The notes below the pieces were generated by a model, which was given only the letters and a program-made list of their open reading frames with translations, searched no databases and had not been told where the DNA came from. From contig JASJZH010000002.1 in assembly GCA_037178975.1 (NCBI GenBank), positions 2,232,001-2,296,000 on the forward strand: a stretch of DNA of 64,000 bases. The letters are read 5' to 3'. The translations under genes and the position numbers were made by a program. Positions 47,676 through 59,641 of the stretch are shown here, one piece after another (the first letter of the stretch is position 1; every line of letters begins with the position of its first letter). This DNA comes from Oscheius tipulae (Eukaryota > Nematoda > Chromadorea > Rhabditida > Rhabditidae).

Positions 47676-49224
47676 CTAGTTTTTCTTCGCAGTGTGGCTG
47701 CTCGTCTGACCGGCTTGCTTCTTCGTCGTTCCGTTCGCTGTTTTCTTGGATGGCTTTTCAGTCGTCCTGGTCATCGAGGTTTTGGCCGTGGAGTTCGTCA
47801 CAGTACTGCTCCTGGTTGTCGTGTCCAGGACCAATGTGTCCATTGTAGACGTCACATTTGTAGTCAACGGGCTTCCATTCAATGACAGATTTCCACTGTG
47901 ACTGCCCGGCCAGACTATCTCCTCCCAGAAGTTGTGGATCAGCTGTCGTATGTCATTGGAGATGTTTCTGCTGATCGGATAGTGACCAACGCCGCGACAG
48001 GCTCTTAACGTAACAGGATAGTAGGCAGCTCGGCGCGTCGTCTGTCCCCGGACAGCATCATGGATCTTTTTAAAATGCTTGTCGTATTTGATTGTGGGAT
48101 CGTCTCGTGCATGTACGTGGAGAATAGGCACATCCGGGAGCTTGAGAATGTTCTCCTTGGTCACAAACTTCATGTCGTACTTCTTCTCGACCTTGCTCAG
48201 AACGGCATTGGACAGGATTGGGAACCAGCCGGCTAACTGAAATGGGAGAATGAGTACAGACAGAGAAACATTAAGATAGAAAATAGGGAGATAAGGAGGC
48301 AGAGAGACAGAGAGACCGGGAGACAAGGAGACAGAAATAACCCACCCCACGAAAGATCATATTGCTCATCAGCATTTCTCGCATCGAGCTGTAGGGAGCC
48401 TCCAAAATGATGCCGTCCGGTCGATGACTCTTCAGCTCTGGTGCTGCCTGCATACAGATGCCCGTTCCTAGAGAGAAACACCACCAGACTATTCGTTTTC
48501 CCGGCACGTATTGAGCAGTCAGCCAGATGTGCACGTGTAGGAGCTCTTCTACAGCAGCTTGTCCCGAAAACGGCCCCGACGAGTCCAAGAATCCACGCAG
48601 CTCGGGCACAATGAGATGGAAGCCGTCGTCGAGAAAGTCCTGGTAGGCCTTGAGCATTGTTCTCGGCTTATTTTTTCCGTGTAGATAGAGCAGCATTGGC
48701 GTTTCCTTTCGTCTCAGATCCTCTACTGCTTCCTCCGTCGAATTGAACTTTCGCGGGTAGAGATGCCAGACCGGGAGCAGACCTTGACTACTGTCCAGAT
48801 AGAAGTTGCGTCCTGTCAGGTTGCAAGCCTTCGGCTCGACACTGTTGTTCACATAGACTAAAATAGGACCGTTGAAGTAGTATAGAGAAACAGAGAGAAT
48901 GGAAGAGTGGACAGTGGACTACCAGGGACAGAGAGACAGAAAGACACCAAGACGGAGAGAAAGTGGTAGTGGACCAGGGGAAGTAAGCTACCAAAGCCAG
49001 AGAGACAAGGAGACAATGAGACTTTTGACAGTGGACAGTAGAATACAATGAGCTGATAGAACCAGAGAGACAGTGAACTTACGGTGACTGTCGGTGATCA
49101 GATAGACGAGGCTGTGCGGATGGGTGTAGAAGACGAGCGGGAGAGTCAGCACGGCGGCAGTTACTACCAGAAGAGCCTTGAGGAGGTAGGAGACGCCGAT
49201 GATGATTCTGTAGACGATGGCCAT
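47676..49224 (-). CDS. ABHD12-like alpha/beta hydrolase, membrane-anchored
   Basis: Three exons (49083-49224, 48346-48857, 47676-48236) give 404 residues. The N-terminus is a signal-anchor helix (LLVVTAAVLTLPLVFYT). The hydrolase fold shows an oxyanion region LLYLHGKNKPR, a nucleophile elbow VWWCFSLGTGICM, the acid in HVHARDDPTIKY and the histidine in CRGVGHYPIS. In ABHD12, a lysophosphatidylserine lipase of the ER, the elbow is GxSxG; here the first glycine is cysteine (CFSLG). A Ser/Thr/Lys-rich tail of about 60 residues extends beyond the catalytic domain. The protein is most likely a lipid hydrolase facing the ER lumen. Confidence 0.82.
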
Positions 49225-49712
49225 CTGCTGGGAGTGGAAAGCTACAGACTGAATTGTCTTCGGGAGAAGTCTTGTTTAGCTTGCAAAGTCTTAGTGGTAA
49301 CTTGTCAAGTGGAAGCTTCTGTTCAAGGTTAATCGACCGTGTGCTACAATGAGAGACGACAGACTGTCTAGCATAGCTCTAGCGAAGTTAGCGGAATATA
49401 CTTTCTGGCAACTCATACTCACTCCACTGTCGTGTCTGTCTCTCTATGCCATGACTACCTGACCACCTGTTCGGTTCATCTTTGTACTCTCTTCTTTGAA
49501 ACAGAGAACAGAACTGTAACCTCTCACAAAGGATCTGTTCCCCTAACCAAAATACTTCATCTATGGTCTTCTCTTCTGCAAAAATCACAATCACAGAGCA
49601 CTGATTCCGGAGTTCAAGCCGGTCCTGTGCTCCGTGTCTCTGCGACTTTTCTCCTCTCCTGATAAGAGGAACTCGATAAAAGGAATCACAACCTTTCAGC
49701 TCCCGGAACAAG

Positions 49713-51435
49713 ATGCGCCAACTTTTGATTTGTGCCCTTGCGGTTGTCTCAGGTAGTCTGCCAAATTTCCTGTCAAAAATCAGTTCAGTTCTGTCCGGAC
49801 CCTGTCCAGACCTCTACGTATCCGGTTCCAATGGCTTCTGTTATCAGGTTCGTTCTATTATTTACGAGGTCAAAGAAGACGGGTTTATTGCTAAAAAAAA
49901 ACTTTGGCTCTGTCACTGTCAAAGTCTCTTCCAGTATGCCAAGGCCGCCAAAACCTTCAGCGCTGCAGCCCAACGTTGTGCTTACGACGGAGCTCATCTG
50001 GTCAGCGTTCCCAATGCTTTTGTAAGTCAACTTATTCCCTTGGAGACAGTAAACGTAGGCCAATGAGTACATCTACGGCCTGATAAACGACAATCCGACC
50101 TGGATCGGGCTTAGTTGTCCGTCCGGGACCAATGGGGACTGCTCCTGGGACAGTGGAATGGCCTATTCACAGAGCGGATACAATAACTTTGCTGGTGTGT
50201 CAGAGACAGAGACAGTAACATGTATTTTTACAGGTAGAAACGGTAACACCTCAACCACCTGCGTCTACATGAAACCCGACGGAACATGGTCTTTCGACAA
50301 CAGCGCTGCTATCAAATCGTTTATTTGTGAACTTCCGGAAAGCACGTGTGAGTTACCAATGTTTCAGCCCCTTCATTCGACTTTTTTTTCATGTCTGTTT
50401 CCTACTTTGGACCAGTCATTCTTCCCATATAGTCCTTACCAGATAGTTGTCTACTTGTCCAAAAGCAAAAGTGCAGTTGCCAACTTGACTCTACCCTGAT
50501 TTCTAGCACTCCTACAGAATGTCGCATTTCGACCTGCTAGACTTCTGTCCCATTGTCCCTGCAACTGCTTGACTCTCTTGCCCTATCAGGGCTGGGCGGA
50601 TTAAAAAAAGCAATGCGGATGCTGATGTATGCCCAAAAGTGGTGCGGTCTCGCCTCAAGTAGTAATTCGCTTCGTGGTATGGTGCCCTCAAAGTATCATG
50701 AATGGTAGAGACTCTGTCGACAATGAACAACATATGACTTCATCAGTCACTGTCATGTCGAGTTGCTAACTTTGTTACTCTTTCTCTAAGTTTCTTCTTC
50801 TGCACCCTTCCTCTCATCATTCATATACCAAGATCTATTGCTCTATTCACTCATATCCTAACATTCTAATCCCAGATGCTCCATGCTACGGTTTCCTGAC
50901 CGGTAGTCAGCAATGCTTCAAGCCCAACTATGCTCTAGACTATTCCGATACCGCTGAGAGCAAGTGCAAGGCCCAGTGCTCTGATCTAGCCTACATTCCC
51001 AACCAGGCTGTGAGTTTCTCTCCTTTTGTAGCATGGTTAGAGTCTAGGAAAACGACCGAATCACCTCCGGCCTGTGCTGGGAATGCAACAACGTTCTGCC
51101 TTTGGCCAAAATCGGGTTGACTCTCAATGGAAATGTCTACACCTGGACCAATGGGAAAACATTCAATCCGTCGAGTGACTACTCCAACTTTGGTAGGTCT
51201 TTCTACTTTTACAGTCTCTAAATCCTCTTTCAGCCTTCGTCCGAGCCTCCCTTGGCAATTGTGTCGCTCTGGCTCTCTATGACACCACGGTTTCTGGCAA
51301 GCCTGTGAAGCGCGGTCAATGGGTCAACGTCAACTGCAACTCCTACGGTCCCTCCATCTGCACACGAGGTTTTTCTCTTCCATCATCTCCCGAAACCCCC
51401 CATTTTCAGCTCAAAACGTCCAATGCCAGCAATGA
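49713..51435 (+). CDS. secreted protein with two C-type lectin-like domains
   Basis: Nine exons (49713-49752, 49789-49847, 49935-50021, 50059-50194, 50234-50347, 50876-51009, 51048-51192, 51234-51368, 51410-51435) sum to 876 nt, 291 residues, all in phase. A signal peptide (MRQLLICALAVVS) precedes two lectin-like domains. The first has NGFCYQ, AAQRCAYDGAHLVSV, TWIGLSC and SFICEL. The second has GSQQCFKPN, ESKCKAQCSDLAYI and AKIGLTLNGNVYTW. The calcium-binding EPN/QPD and WND motifs are not evident, so carbohydrate binding is doubtful. Secreted proteins of this type (clec genes) are often induced by infection in nematodes. The 528-nt intron 50348-50875 holds nothing I recognise. Confidence 0.88.
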
Positions 51436-52170
51436 GATCTCTGAATGAACCTCGTTTGATCATCTGTCTTTCGCGCAGATGCTTTTTCAGCGCTCCAGCT
51501 GGGTCTCTTGGCCTTGAAAAGACTATTATTAAGTGCGCGTCTCATGTGAGTCTGAAGCTGTCTGCCTGTGGCCGATTGTAAATACTATTCAAGGCCCAAG
51601 TAAAGCTACTTGACAACAAATTCGTAGAAAATCTGCCTGAAAACCGAAAAAGCGGGAAACCTGAAAAAGGAACTCTCTGCTCACCTATTGAAGCAATAGG
51701 CGATCAAGTAAGCAAAAAACAACGAAATTGTACAAATGTTTATAAACACAATGAGCGATGTCAAGGTGGGGGAGATTATTGGGAGGGAGACAGAGAAAGA
51801 CAACTTTAGGACACATGGTGGATCGACTGACTGACTGAAAAAAAAGGCACAGAGAGGCATCAAAATTCACAAGCTCTCATTTTAAATTAAAAACGGGGTC
51901 GATTGTGTGCACAAAAAGGTTTTTTAGACGGTTAGGGTGGAGAGAGAAAAAAAGCTCTAACTATAGACAAAGGGATCAAAAGAGAGCCCGTGTGAATGAA
52001 GACTTGAACTGATTATGCGAGTCGAAAAACAGACTAAAAAGTTAAAACAGTTTTGAAACGCTCAGTGGAAACACAATGATCTAAAGAGAGAGAATGGGGG
52101 AGAGAGGAGATACCGGTATTGGGCGAGGACCCGTGTCGTGTGACTTCTAGAGGAGACGTGAAGAGAGACT
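51436..52170. other. intergenic between convergent genes
   Basis: AT-rich and without a supported exon. It lies between the 3' ends of the lectin and Nanos genes and will contain both 3' UTRs. Confidence 0.5.
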
Positions 52171-55100
52171 CTAGTGCTGCTGCTGCTGTTGGTAATGATG
52201 GCGAGGTCCAGCACCGCCACGTCCACCTCCACGACCCTAAAAACCGAGGATTTTGGTCAAAAACTAGATATTTTGGGGAAGATAGTGTAGCGATGAAATG
52301 ACGTGCTAATCTACTGTAATATTTCAACAAAAGCCACAATTTGCGCGGGATTATGGCCCAGATTGACATGTCAGAATCTGCTAGGGGATTAGAAGACTAG
52401 TACGTACAGATGTTTAGTACCTGAATGCTGTTATAGGACATCTGGAAGATGGAATGTCAACGTCAACTTGACACGGTATGCAGACTGACACCTAGATAGG
52501 AATGTTCTACAATCATTGATAGCTAATGCATTACAGGGTAGACATGTACAAGTTGACCGAGCAGGAACACCGCGAAAGATTTGCAAATAGAAGCTGAAAG
52601 GGATACGGTGAGAGAATATCAGTTTCAGGTGAATGAGACCGCATTGACAGAGACATAAAAGAAAATTTCTAATGACAGGATTAGGATCAGAGGATGGCAA
52701 ATGGACAGAGTCATAGGAACAGACATTGGTAACGAAGTGACATAATTAGCGGAAACAGCTGGTCCGAATGGTATTTCAATAACCAGTAGCAACGAAATCC
52801 ATAAAATTAGACCGCACAAGAGTTACTAAAGGTGCATAAAAATCAGTAAACTCACGCCATAGCTGCCACCTCGCGTTCCTCTTCCTCCGAAATTGCCTCC
52901 CCGATGTCCTCCTCCTCCTCTTTGGTTCTGATCACCACCACGGTAGGCAAAGCCGCCTCCTTGTCGTTGTTGTTGTCCGTAGAAGTTGTTGCCTCCGCCT
53001 CCTCCACCACGCTGTAACATTCTCTCATGTTGCTGTGGACCCATCATCGTATTCTGATCCATCAGACTGCGTGGATGTGGCTCACGGCTGTCAGTCGAAC
53101 GGTCGCGTTGGACTGATCTTGCTGAAATTTCGTGACTAAAAAAGAATATGACTGAAGCACCACCTTTCTCTGGACATGTGAAACGTAAATGAGCTGTTTC
53201 ACCGCCAATCTGACCACAAATGTCGCATTTCATCGAGACGAGTGCCTCCGGACAGACGACTTTCGCATTTTCCTTCAGTTGATGACTGGCAATCACGTCT
53301 TCGGGCTTTTTCAGAGAGCGACAGTACTGACATCCGCCGTGACCGCCGGGCAGAGTTGGTGTTTTCTTGCCTCGATCCTCGGTACGAGGAGGAGTTTGTT
53401 TTTCAGCCTGCGGGCCATTAGCAGTTGGTCCGGTCTCCTCAGGTGGCGGACTGTTTCCCTTCGAGGCATCACCGGCAAGGGAGAGCATCTGCTTGGCTGG
53501 CTGCCTGGACTCGGGAGATGAGCTGGCTTCTGGAGCCTCGTTGAGCTGGAAAACATTTTTTTTAGGTGGAAAACCGAAGTTTCATGGTATTTGGGCTTCT
53601 GTCAGTGACCTCAAGACAAAATTTGGCATGTCGACAGTAGTGAACTGACTAGAGAATATAACTGAGAAACTGGCATTTACTAAGAGAACTTCGCCACCTT
53701 CGTTCTAGGTCATAAAGACAAAATGACAGTGATCTCAACAGAACTGGAAAAGATTAACCCAGAGTTCTTACAGAGAGACAAAATGATAAGGACAGGTTGA
53801 CATAATAAGAACCCGATTAACCTGTTCTGGTTGACAGAGAGAGACAACATGACAGGCTGACCGACTCGATAAGAAATAGAACGATTGACAGGGACACCCT
53901 GTCCAGGCATTTGGAAAGTCCCGGATTACTTTGATGACAGACTGACATAACAACATACAATAGCCTGACATGAACAGACAGTCACTGTCCAGTGGACAAC
54001 AAGAGAGACAGAGAAAGATCCAGATCGGCTAATACTGTCAAGCTAGTGGGGTATGTCCAGCCAGATTGACCGCGCCCATGTTTTACTGCGCGTTGAAAAA
54101 AAAAAAGTCTCTTACCTTCATCTCTGTCATGCTGGAAGCGAGATCCTCGGCCCCGTCAATGTTTGGAGCAACCTCGGATCCGGATCGTGCAGACCCGGAC
54201 CGATTGTCGACCGAATTCGGATGCGACGACGACGTGTGGCCATTTCCATTGTTGATATTGCGACTGCCACCGCGGTTATTGACGTAAGGGGCTCCTCTGC
54301 CTCGGTAGTTCGGTCTTCTAACGCCCGGGTTCGAAAAGCCGCCCATTGGCTGCTGCATGAAGGGCGCTTGCGCCGGCATGTGCTGTCCCATATTGGGAGG
54401 CTAAAAAATGGGCTGGTTTCCTTACAAGAAAGACAAGACTTACAGGCGTGTTGAAAACTGGCTGCTGCTGCACCATTCCCTGTCCATACTGCGGCTGTTG
54501 CGGCTGCTGGTGTCCGCGGTAAATCAGAGGGTGTCCGGCAGCCGTCATCATCAACATCTGCTGCTGATGAGGTATTATACCCGACTGTCCGGCGAGCATC
54601 TGAGGGTAGTTGTGCGGCATGAACTGAAAAAAGCTTTAGAATATGTCTACTCTGCCTGTTAGTGAACATGAATCTTGTAAGCGACAGGGATATCTCAAAC
54701 TGAATGATAACTAGCTTGATCAGTGAAAAGGTTTACAGGATCAGTAGAGCTGGGTCTTGAGACCGTACCAAAAGCTGAATCATTCAGCTTCAGCCAACCG
54801 ATATGGGTCGGATTATATCTGTCATTCAGCCCAAAATGACAGAGAGATATGATGCGATCCATATCGGTTGTCATGGAGATCGGTGAAAGTGACAGGCTGT
54901 GAAAGAGACAGGAGATTGGGAAGGACAGGTTGACAGGAAAAGGTGTCAGCTTGCCATGTCGGGCTTCGAGGGATACCCTATTAACACGGTGGATTCTGCT
55001 GTCACTTGCAACGACTTTGCTTCCCGACTTTAAAGTGACAGCCTGTCAATCAGCAGGTTTGCTGCATCTTTAAGAGACGGACAGGGTGAAATGGTTCAAG

Positions 55101-56120
55101 TTATCAGCTCATTCGACATCTGTCCACGTCTAGAAGCTGAAACCAACCATGTGAGGTCCTTGGGTCATCATCATTTGCGACTGTTGAGCAGCCTGTTGCA
55201 TAATGTACTGCTGCTGGTGCTGATGCTGATACATACCGTTCTGAGCGCCCGGAGGTGGCTGAATCTGACTTTTCGCACAAAATTAAGGGAAATCCCTACC
55301 GTGTTGAAGGACTGAGGCATATACTGTTGCGGTGGCTGTCCTCCCGGCATCATCATCGGACCTGGCATCTCGGCGCCGTCGTAGCCTCCCGGTCCCATCT
55401 GGTGATGCTGCTGACGCGAGGGACCGCCACTTCCACCATGCTGCTGCTGCTGCGAGGGAGGCTGCTGCTGCTGCTCCTGGTAGGCCATATTGTTGTCCCA
55501 GTATTGCGATTGCTGAGGCTGGTACATGTGCTGTTGCATCGCAGCCGAACCGGCCATCATCGGCGGATTACTGTAATAGTCACTACAGGAGGGTCGCTGG
55601 ACGTTCTTTGCATTAATTTTTAGCCCCTAGGGCACTTTTTTCGTCAAAGGGAACGTAAAAATGAAAATGGACCAACCTCTGCGAGGGGACGGCGTTCTGT
55701 CCATAGGGCTCTTCCGGGTAATGCATTCCCGGCTGGCCACGGTTCATCGGCATCTGAGCGTACGAATTTTCTAGCGAAAAGAACTAAAGTTACCCTGTTG
55801 AAGGCCTCGGGATGCATCTGCGGATTATAATAGACCGTGCCGCTGCTGCTGTAGCTCTTGTAGTCGCCGCTCGGACCAGTGTAGTCCTGGTAGGCGGCAA
55901 TCGGCTGCACGTTCATCTGCATGCCCGGTTGGTGCTAAAAATCAGTTCATTGCCGGGGAAAATGAACACGAAAACTGACAAAGCCTGGAGGGGCATTGCG
56001 TACGTTGCGATCATCGCCGCCGAGGCCAGAATCGGGAGTAGTTCGGGTCGTGTTCGGCTGAGAAGGAGGTCCGGCTGCAGCAAACTGTTCGACTGAGGGG
56101 CCGACACCATTAGCCGACAT
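52171..56120 (-). CDS. Nanos-type RNA regulator
   Basis: Exons (56120-55980, 55934-55794, 55753-55677, 55570-55300, 55264-55148, 54623-54444, 54400-54116, 53545-53164, 53121-52856, 52236-52171) sum to 1926 nt, 641 residues. The first 330 residues are rich in Gln, Pro, Met and Tyr (for example [18 protein letters not shown]). The central region has the nanos double CCHC zinc finger: [19 protein letters not shown], then [17 protein letters not shown] and [10 protein letters not shown], with all eight metal ligands. The C-terminus is an RGG-rich tract. Nanos proteins work with Pumilio to repress mRNAs and protect germ cells; the long Gln-rich N-terminus resembles NOS-3. A CCTTCCAG acceptor lies just before the ATG. 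It extends over about 4 kb with ten exons. Confidence 0.92.
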
Positions 56121-57120
56121 TCTGGAAGGAGAAGAGGTTGGAAAATTGGAAAAGTTGGGTGGAAATTGAGGAAGAGATTCGTAGACAGAATAGATCGAAG
56201 AATGAACAGAATGTCCAGGTTTCTGACCATGAAACAGCTCAAAAACTTAGACGAAACAACAAACGTTTTTTTTGGCAAAACACAGTCTATTCGCGTTAGC
56301 TAAACTGTCTTATCCTAGCAAAAAGAACCATAAATGGCTGAAAACAGCAATGAGCTGTCCTAAACTGACAGACCTTTCCTACGGATTTTCAGGTAAACAA
56401 GTCCCAATATAACGGTTTTACAGCATTTTCAGCAATTTTTACGCATAATTCCACACACACGATCACAAAAACGCTCGGATAGAGTAGAAAACATGTAAAC
56501 AACAACGAGACGGCTGTCCGGAAAAGCCGTCCGGTTGCTGCCAGACGGAGGCGAGCGATTGCGTACCGGAAATAATCCAACGCGCTTTTGCGTATTTTGT
56601 GGTTACAGTATTCGGAAGCTCATTTAGAAGAGAATTTATCAATTCCTCGACGTTTCTTAAAATATATATTGATAATTTGTGATGGGAAAATTTTTTAAAC
56701 AACTTCTATAACAAGATAAAATAGTTTAAAACAAAAATAAGAAGAGCTTATTGACTGTAAAGGTAGGAAAACCAGTAACCCTCTTGTGATAAGAGGTTTG
56801 GCTTTTTCTTGCGCAAAACCGTCATCAAGAGGACTCTAGACATGAAATATTATGTGCTACCTCTTTTTAAACACCCTCGACTAATGTAGACCCCCAAATC
56901 TCTAGGTTAATCGTGCTTCCCTACGAAATGACCAGAAACCTCCCGAAAATGTCTCCGTCTCTCCTTGGCCATCTCCCTCTTTCCTCCTTATTTACCCTTC
57001 TTTCCACAGCAAAAAGCTCGGGGAACACCCTGCTCTGACGTCAGTCTCTTTTCGCTCGTCTCCTTCCTCTCAGATATTGATTTATTATCTCTGTTCCAGG
57101 GTGTCTTGAGCCAGACGGGT
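56121..57120. other. intergenic, AT-rich
   Basis: No exon supported. It separates the divergent Nanos and gamma-glutamylcyclotransferase genes and should include both promoters. An acceptor-like CTGTTCCAG at 57091-57099 is probably a trans-splice site for the latter. Confidence 0.45.
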
Positions 57121-57911
57121 ATGACTTTCTTCTACTACTTTGCCTACGGCAGTAATCTTTTGAAATCAAGGATTCGAATACAGGTTTGATGGTCTTGTAA
57201 GCAAGAAAGGAAATTTTAGAACAAAGGCGCAGAATATGTGGGTAATGGGCGGCTTGAGGGCTTCAAACTGCATTTCGTGAGCTACAGTCAGCGGTGGAAG
57301 GGGGCTCTGGCCACTATTCTTGAGGAGGAAGGGGCTGAGGTGAGTTGACGATGTTCCTAGTCCAAAAATCTTGGGCTCCTTGACGTTTTCATCAGTTTTT
57401 TATGTGAAAAGAATTCAGGGAGCTGGACATAACAAAGAACAGGTAGTATAACTTACTTCACCCTAGAGATTTCCGCATCTTTTCGACAAAAATGTTAAGC
57501 TAACCAGAGAGAAAACAGCCTTTTAAGGTGATCGGCTGCGTCTGGAAGATTCCAATGGACTTCAGTGTCGAGCTGGACAAGCAAGAGTACAGCTACCATC
57601 GTCTCAGTGTCCCCATTCACTGTTTTGAAGATGGGCAGGCTGTAGAATGCCGAACATATCAGTTCGATGATCTCGCAGCTCCGGAAACTCGTCCCTCTCC
57701 CCACTATAAGGTGAGGAAAAATGAGAATTTTAAGAACATTTTGGGTCAGACTGTCATCTATGCCGGAGCCGTGGAACATGACCTGCCCCATGATTATTTG
57801 GGGAGGCTTTTCGCCATCGAGGACAACGGATTTAGAGGGCGAGTGGAAGTGGATCTAGAGGTGATTAGGCATCTGAATTTGTCGTCGAGAGAAGAAGAAA
57901 ACAAAGGATGA
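57121..57911 (+). CDS. gamma-glutamylcyclotransferase-like protein, 188 aa
   Basis: Three exons (57121-57183, 57220-57339, 57528-57911) give 188 residues. The N-terminus FFYYFAYGSNLL contains the family signature YGSN, and the central VIGCVWKIPMDF is also typical. The acidic catalytic glutamate is likely in the second exon region that follows the substrate loop (ATILEEEGAEVIG). The enzyme releases 5-oxoproline from gamma-glutamyl peptides in the glutathione cycle. A 24-nt stretch at 57711-57734 begins GTGAGG and ends TTTTAAG. It is too short for an intron and keeps the frame open, so I treat it as coding. Confidence 0.85.
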
Positions 57912-57966
57912 CAAGTATAAATAATTTACCACCTAATATGAATTTACAACTGATACAAACGTATTC

Positions 57967-59641
57967 TTACTCTATTCGTCGGGGCGAGATGGTTCCTGAG
58001 CAATCGTAGCTGAGCTCCGGATGTTCGTCAACGATCTCGAGCCATGTGCAGTTGAACCAATCCCACGGATTGGCCGGGTAGCCGAAGTACTCTTGGAACG
58101 ACTCGTTCAGTTCCCACACCTGAAAATGATGTATTTTGAAGTATTTCCTGGTCGTTTGGGGCCCACAAGAGTTCGGAATCGTACACTACGCGCATAGTTA
58201 AATTGTCAGCGTCATAGACTACGATCAGAGCGACCCAGGTTCAATTCAGCACTTAAAATAGCCATTTTTTAAGCACTCTACGCCTATAGTCTAGTGGTTA
58301 ACGCTTTGAACTGCGGACAGAGCGACCCATGTCCGATTCCTCGCACCTCAAATACTTAACTTTTGTCATTTTTCGATGTTTTCGAAGTTGTGATGGAGAC
58401 AAGATTTACCGCAAGTGGTCCGACCTTCTGTATCAACAGGAAAACGAGCTGACCAAGCTCTTTTTTCGATTTGACTCTTCTGCCGCCCTCGTCGGGTGTC
58501 AGCTGTTTGGGGACTATAAATTCTCGGATTTAGAATAAGTTGGAGAAAATTTACCTCGATTTTTTCTAGACTGGAAGGCGAGTATGGCTCTCGCTAACTC
58601 AATCGTCCTCTCGCTTTCTTCTTCTGAGAGCAGCCGGCTTCCGTGGCTGCGAGACCCTGAAACAAGTGAATTGATTAAGGTCAAAGTAGTGAAAAAACCT
58701 ACGTTCGTCAAATACCGAGTGTCCTGGAAGCGGTCTCTGGCTTAACATCGCCGATATTTCCGTGTTCCATATCCGTCTAACTGTGGCGGGAGCCCGGCAG
58801 CCCAATCCGGGACGGAGTTCTAAATTTTGGAGATGAAAAAACAGCCTAAGGATAGCTTACCTGTGTCTGTTGGCGACATCCGTAGTTGATTCTCTAGGTA
58901 CTGTGCTCCCGTCGGCCTGACAGGCTCTTGCGGTCTCGATTCGGCCGGATCGATGGGCTTGACCGGGACCTTCAGTTCCACCTTCTGCGAAAAGATGACG
59001 GCGGGATGAGGCGACACCCCCGGCTCGGCGCTTTTCCAGATCGGCTGAGAATGTTATGTTTAGTTGAAAAAAAAAATGAGTCTACCAGCTGTGGCGCAAT
59101 ACTGTTGCGAAAAGATAGGGCCACAGCATGGCGGTACTTGGGCTGAGTCTTTATGTAATCCAGCTGCTTCTTGGCCTGAAAGATGATAATGAACGAATTG
59201 AGTGAAGAGAGAGGGAGGCTTGAAGAATAACTACTGACCTGTCGTCTGGCATCTTCGATGGTCTCCCGGCTAGGCAGCGGCTGATTTTGGCCGAAAAAAG
59301 ATCTTTGGAGTGGCTCCGGATGCGATTTCTTCGACTGTCGTAAATTTCTTTTCGCAGCATGCCCTCTCCGCGTGCCCAAACATGATGATGTTTCTCATAA
59401 AGTTGACCGTCTTCATGTTCTGCAACAATTTCAATGAAATCCCCTAAAAAGCACAAGTAACCTTAAGTCGATCTGCGTCCTCTCTGTTGTACATAAGCAA
59501 AAACCCATAGTTGGAATCATAGGAAGTGTAGAAGACGCGAGCACCTTGGACTGGGACGGGAAGTAATGCGAATCGGGTGAAGAGTTCGATCTCGGTAACA
59601 ATGTTTGGTAGGTTTTTCACATACACCTGCTTCTCGGCCAT
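57967..59641 (-). CDS. RRM-like protein, 336 aa
   Basis: Eight exons (59462-59641, 59239-59334, 59086-59175, 58861-59044, 58703-58819, 58555-58656, 58425-58513, 57967-58119) sum to 1011 nt with all phases consistent. The first exon looks like the start of an RNA-recognition motif (EKQVYVKNLPNIVTEIELF, then SYDSNYGFLLMYN). The rest has no domain I can name; the end reads EYFGYPANPWDWFNCTWLE. Intron 1 (59335-59461) is itself open in two frames, so an alternative exon choice is possible there, and the RRM could be longer. The last intron, 58120-58424, holds two tRNA-like relics in tandem. The function is probably RNA-related, but this is inference. Confidence 0.6.
58182..58345 (+). repeat. tandem pair of tRNA-like relics in intron
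   Basis: Two related copies, 58182-58250 and 58277-58345, share the block AGAGCGACCC followed by a B-box-like motif (AGGTTCAATTC in the first, ATGTCCGATTC in the second). The second also has a good A-box (TAGTCTAGTGG, 58287-58297). They lie in the last intron of the RRM-like gene and look like a duplicated tRNA-derived unit. Confidence 0.6.

Noticed and set aside
57711..57734. 24-nt intron in the gamma-glutamylcyclotransferase gene
   Set aside because: The length is below what splicing needs, and the frame stays open through it, so I kept it as coding.
58329..58538. + strand frame reading KIYRKWSDLLYQQENELTKL
   Set aside because: The opposite strand has an exon (58425-58513) that joins in phase with both neighbours of the RRM-like gene, so the + frame is its shadow.
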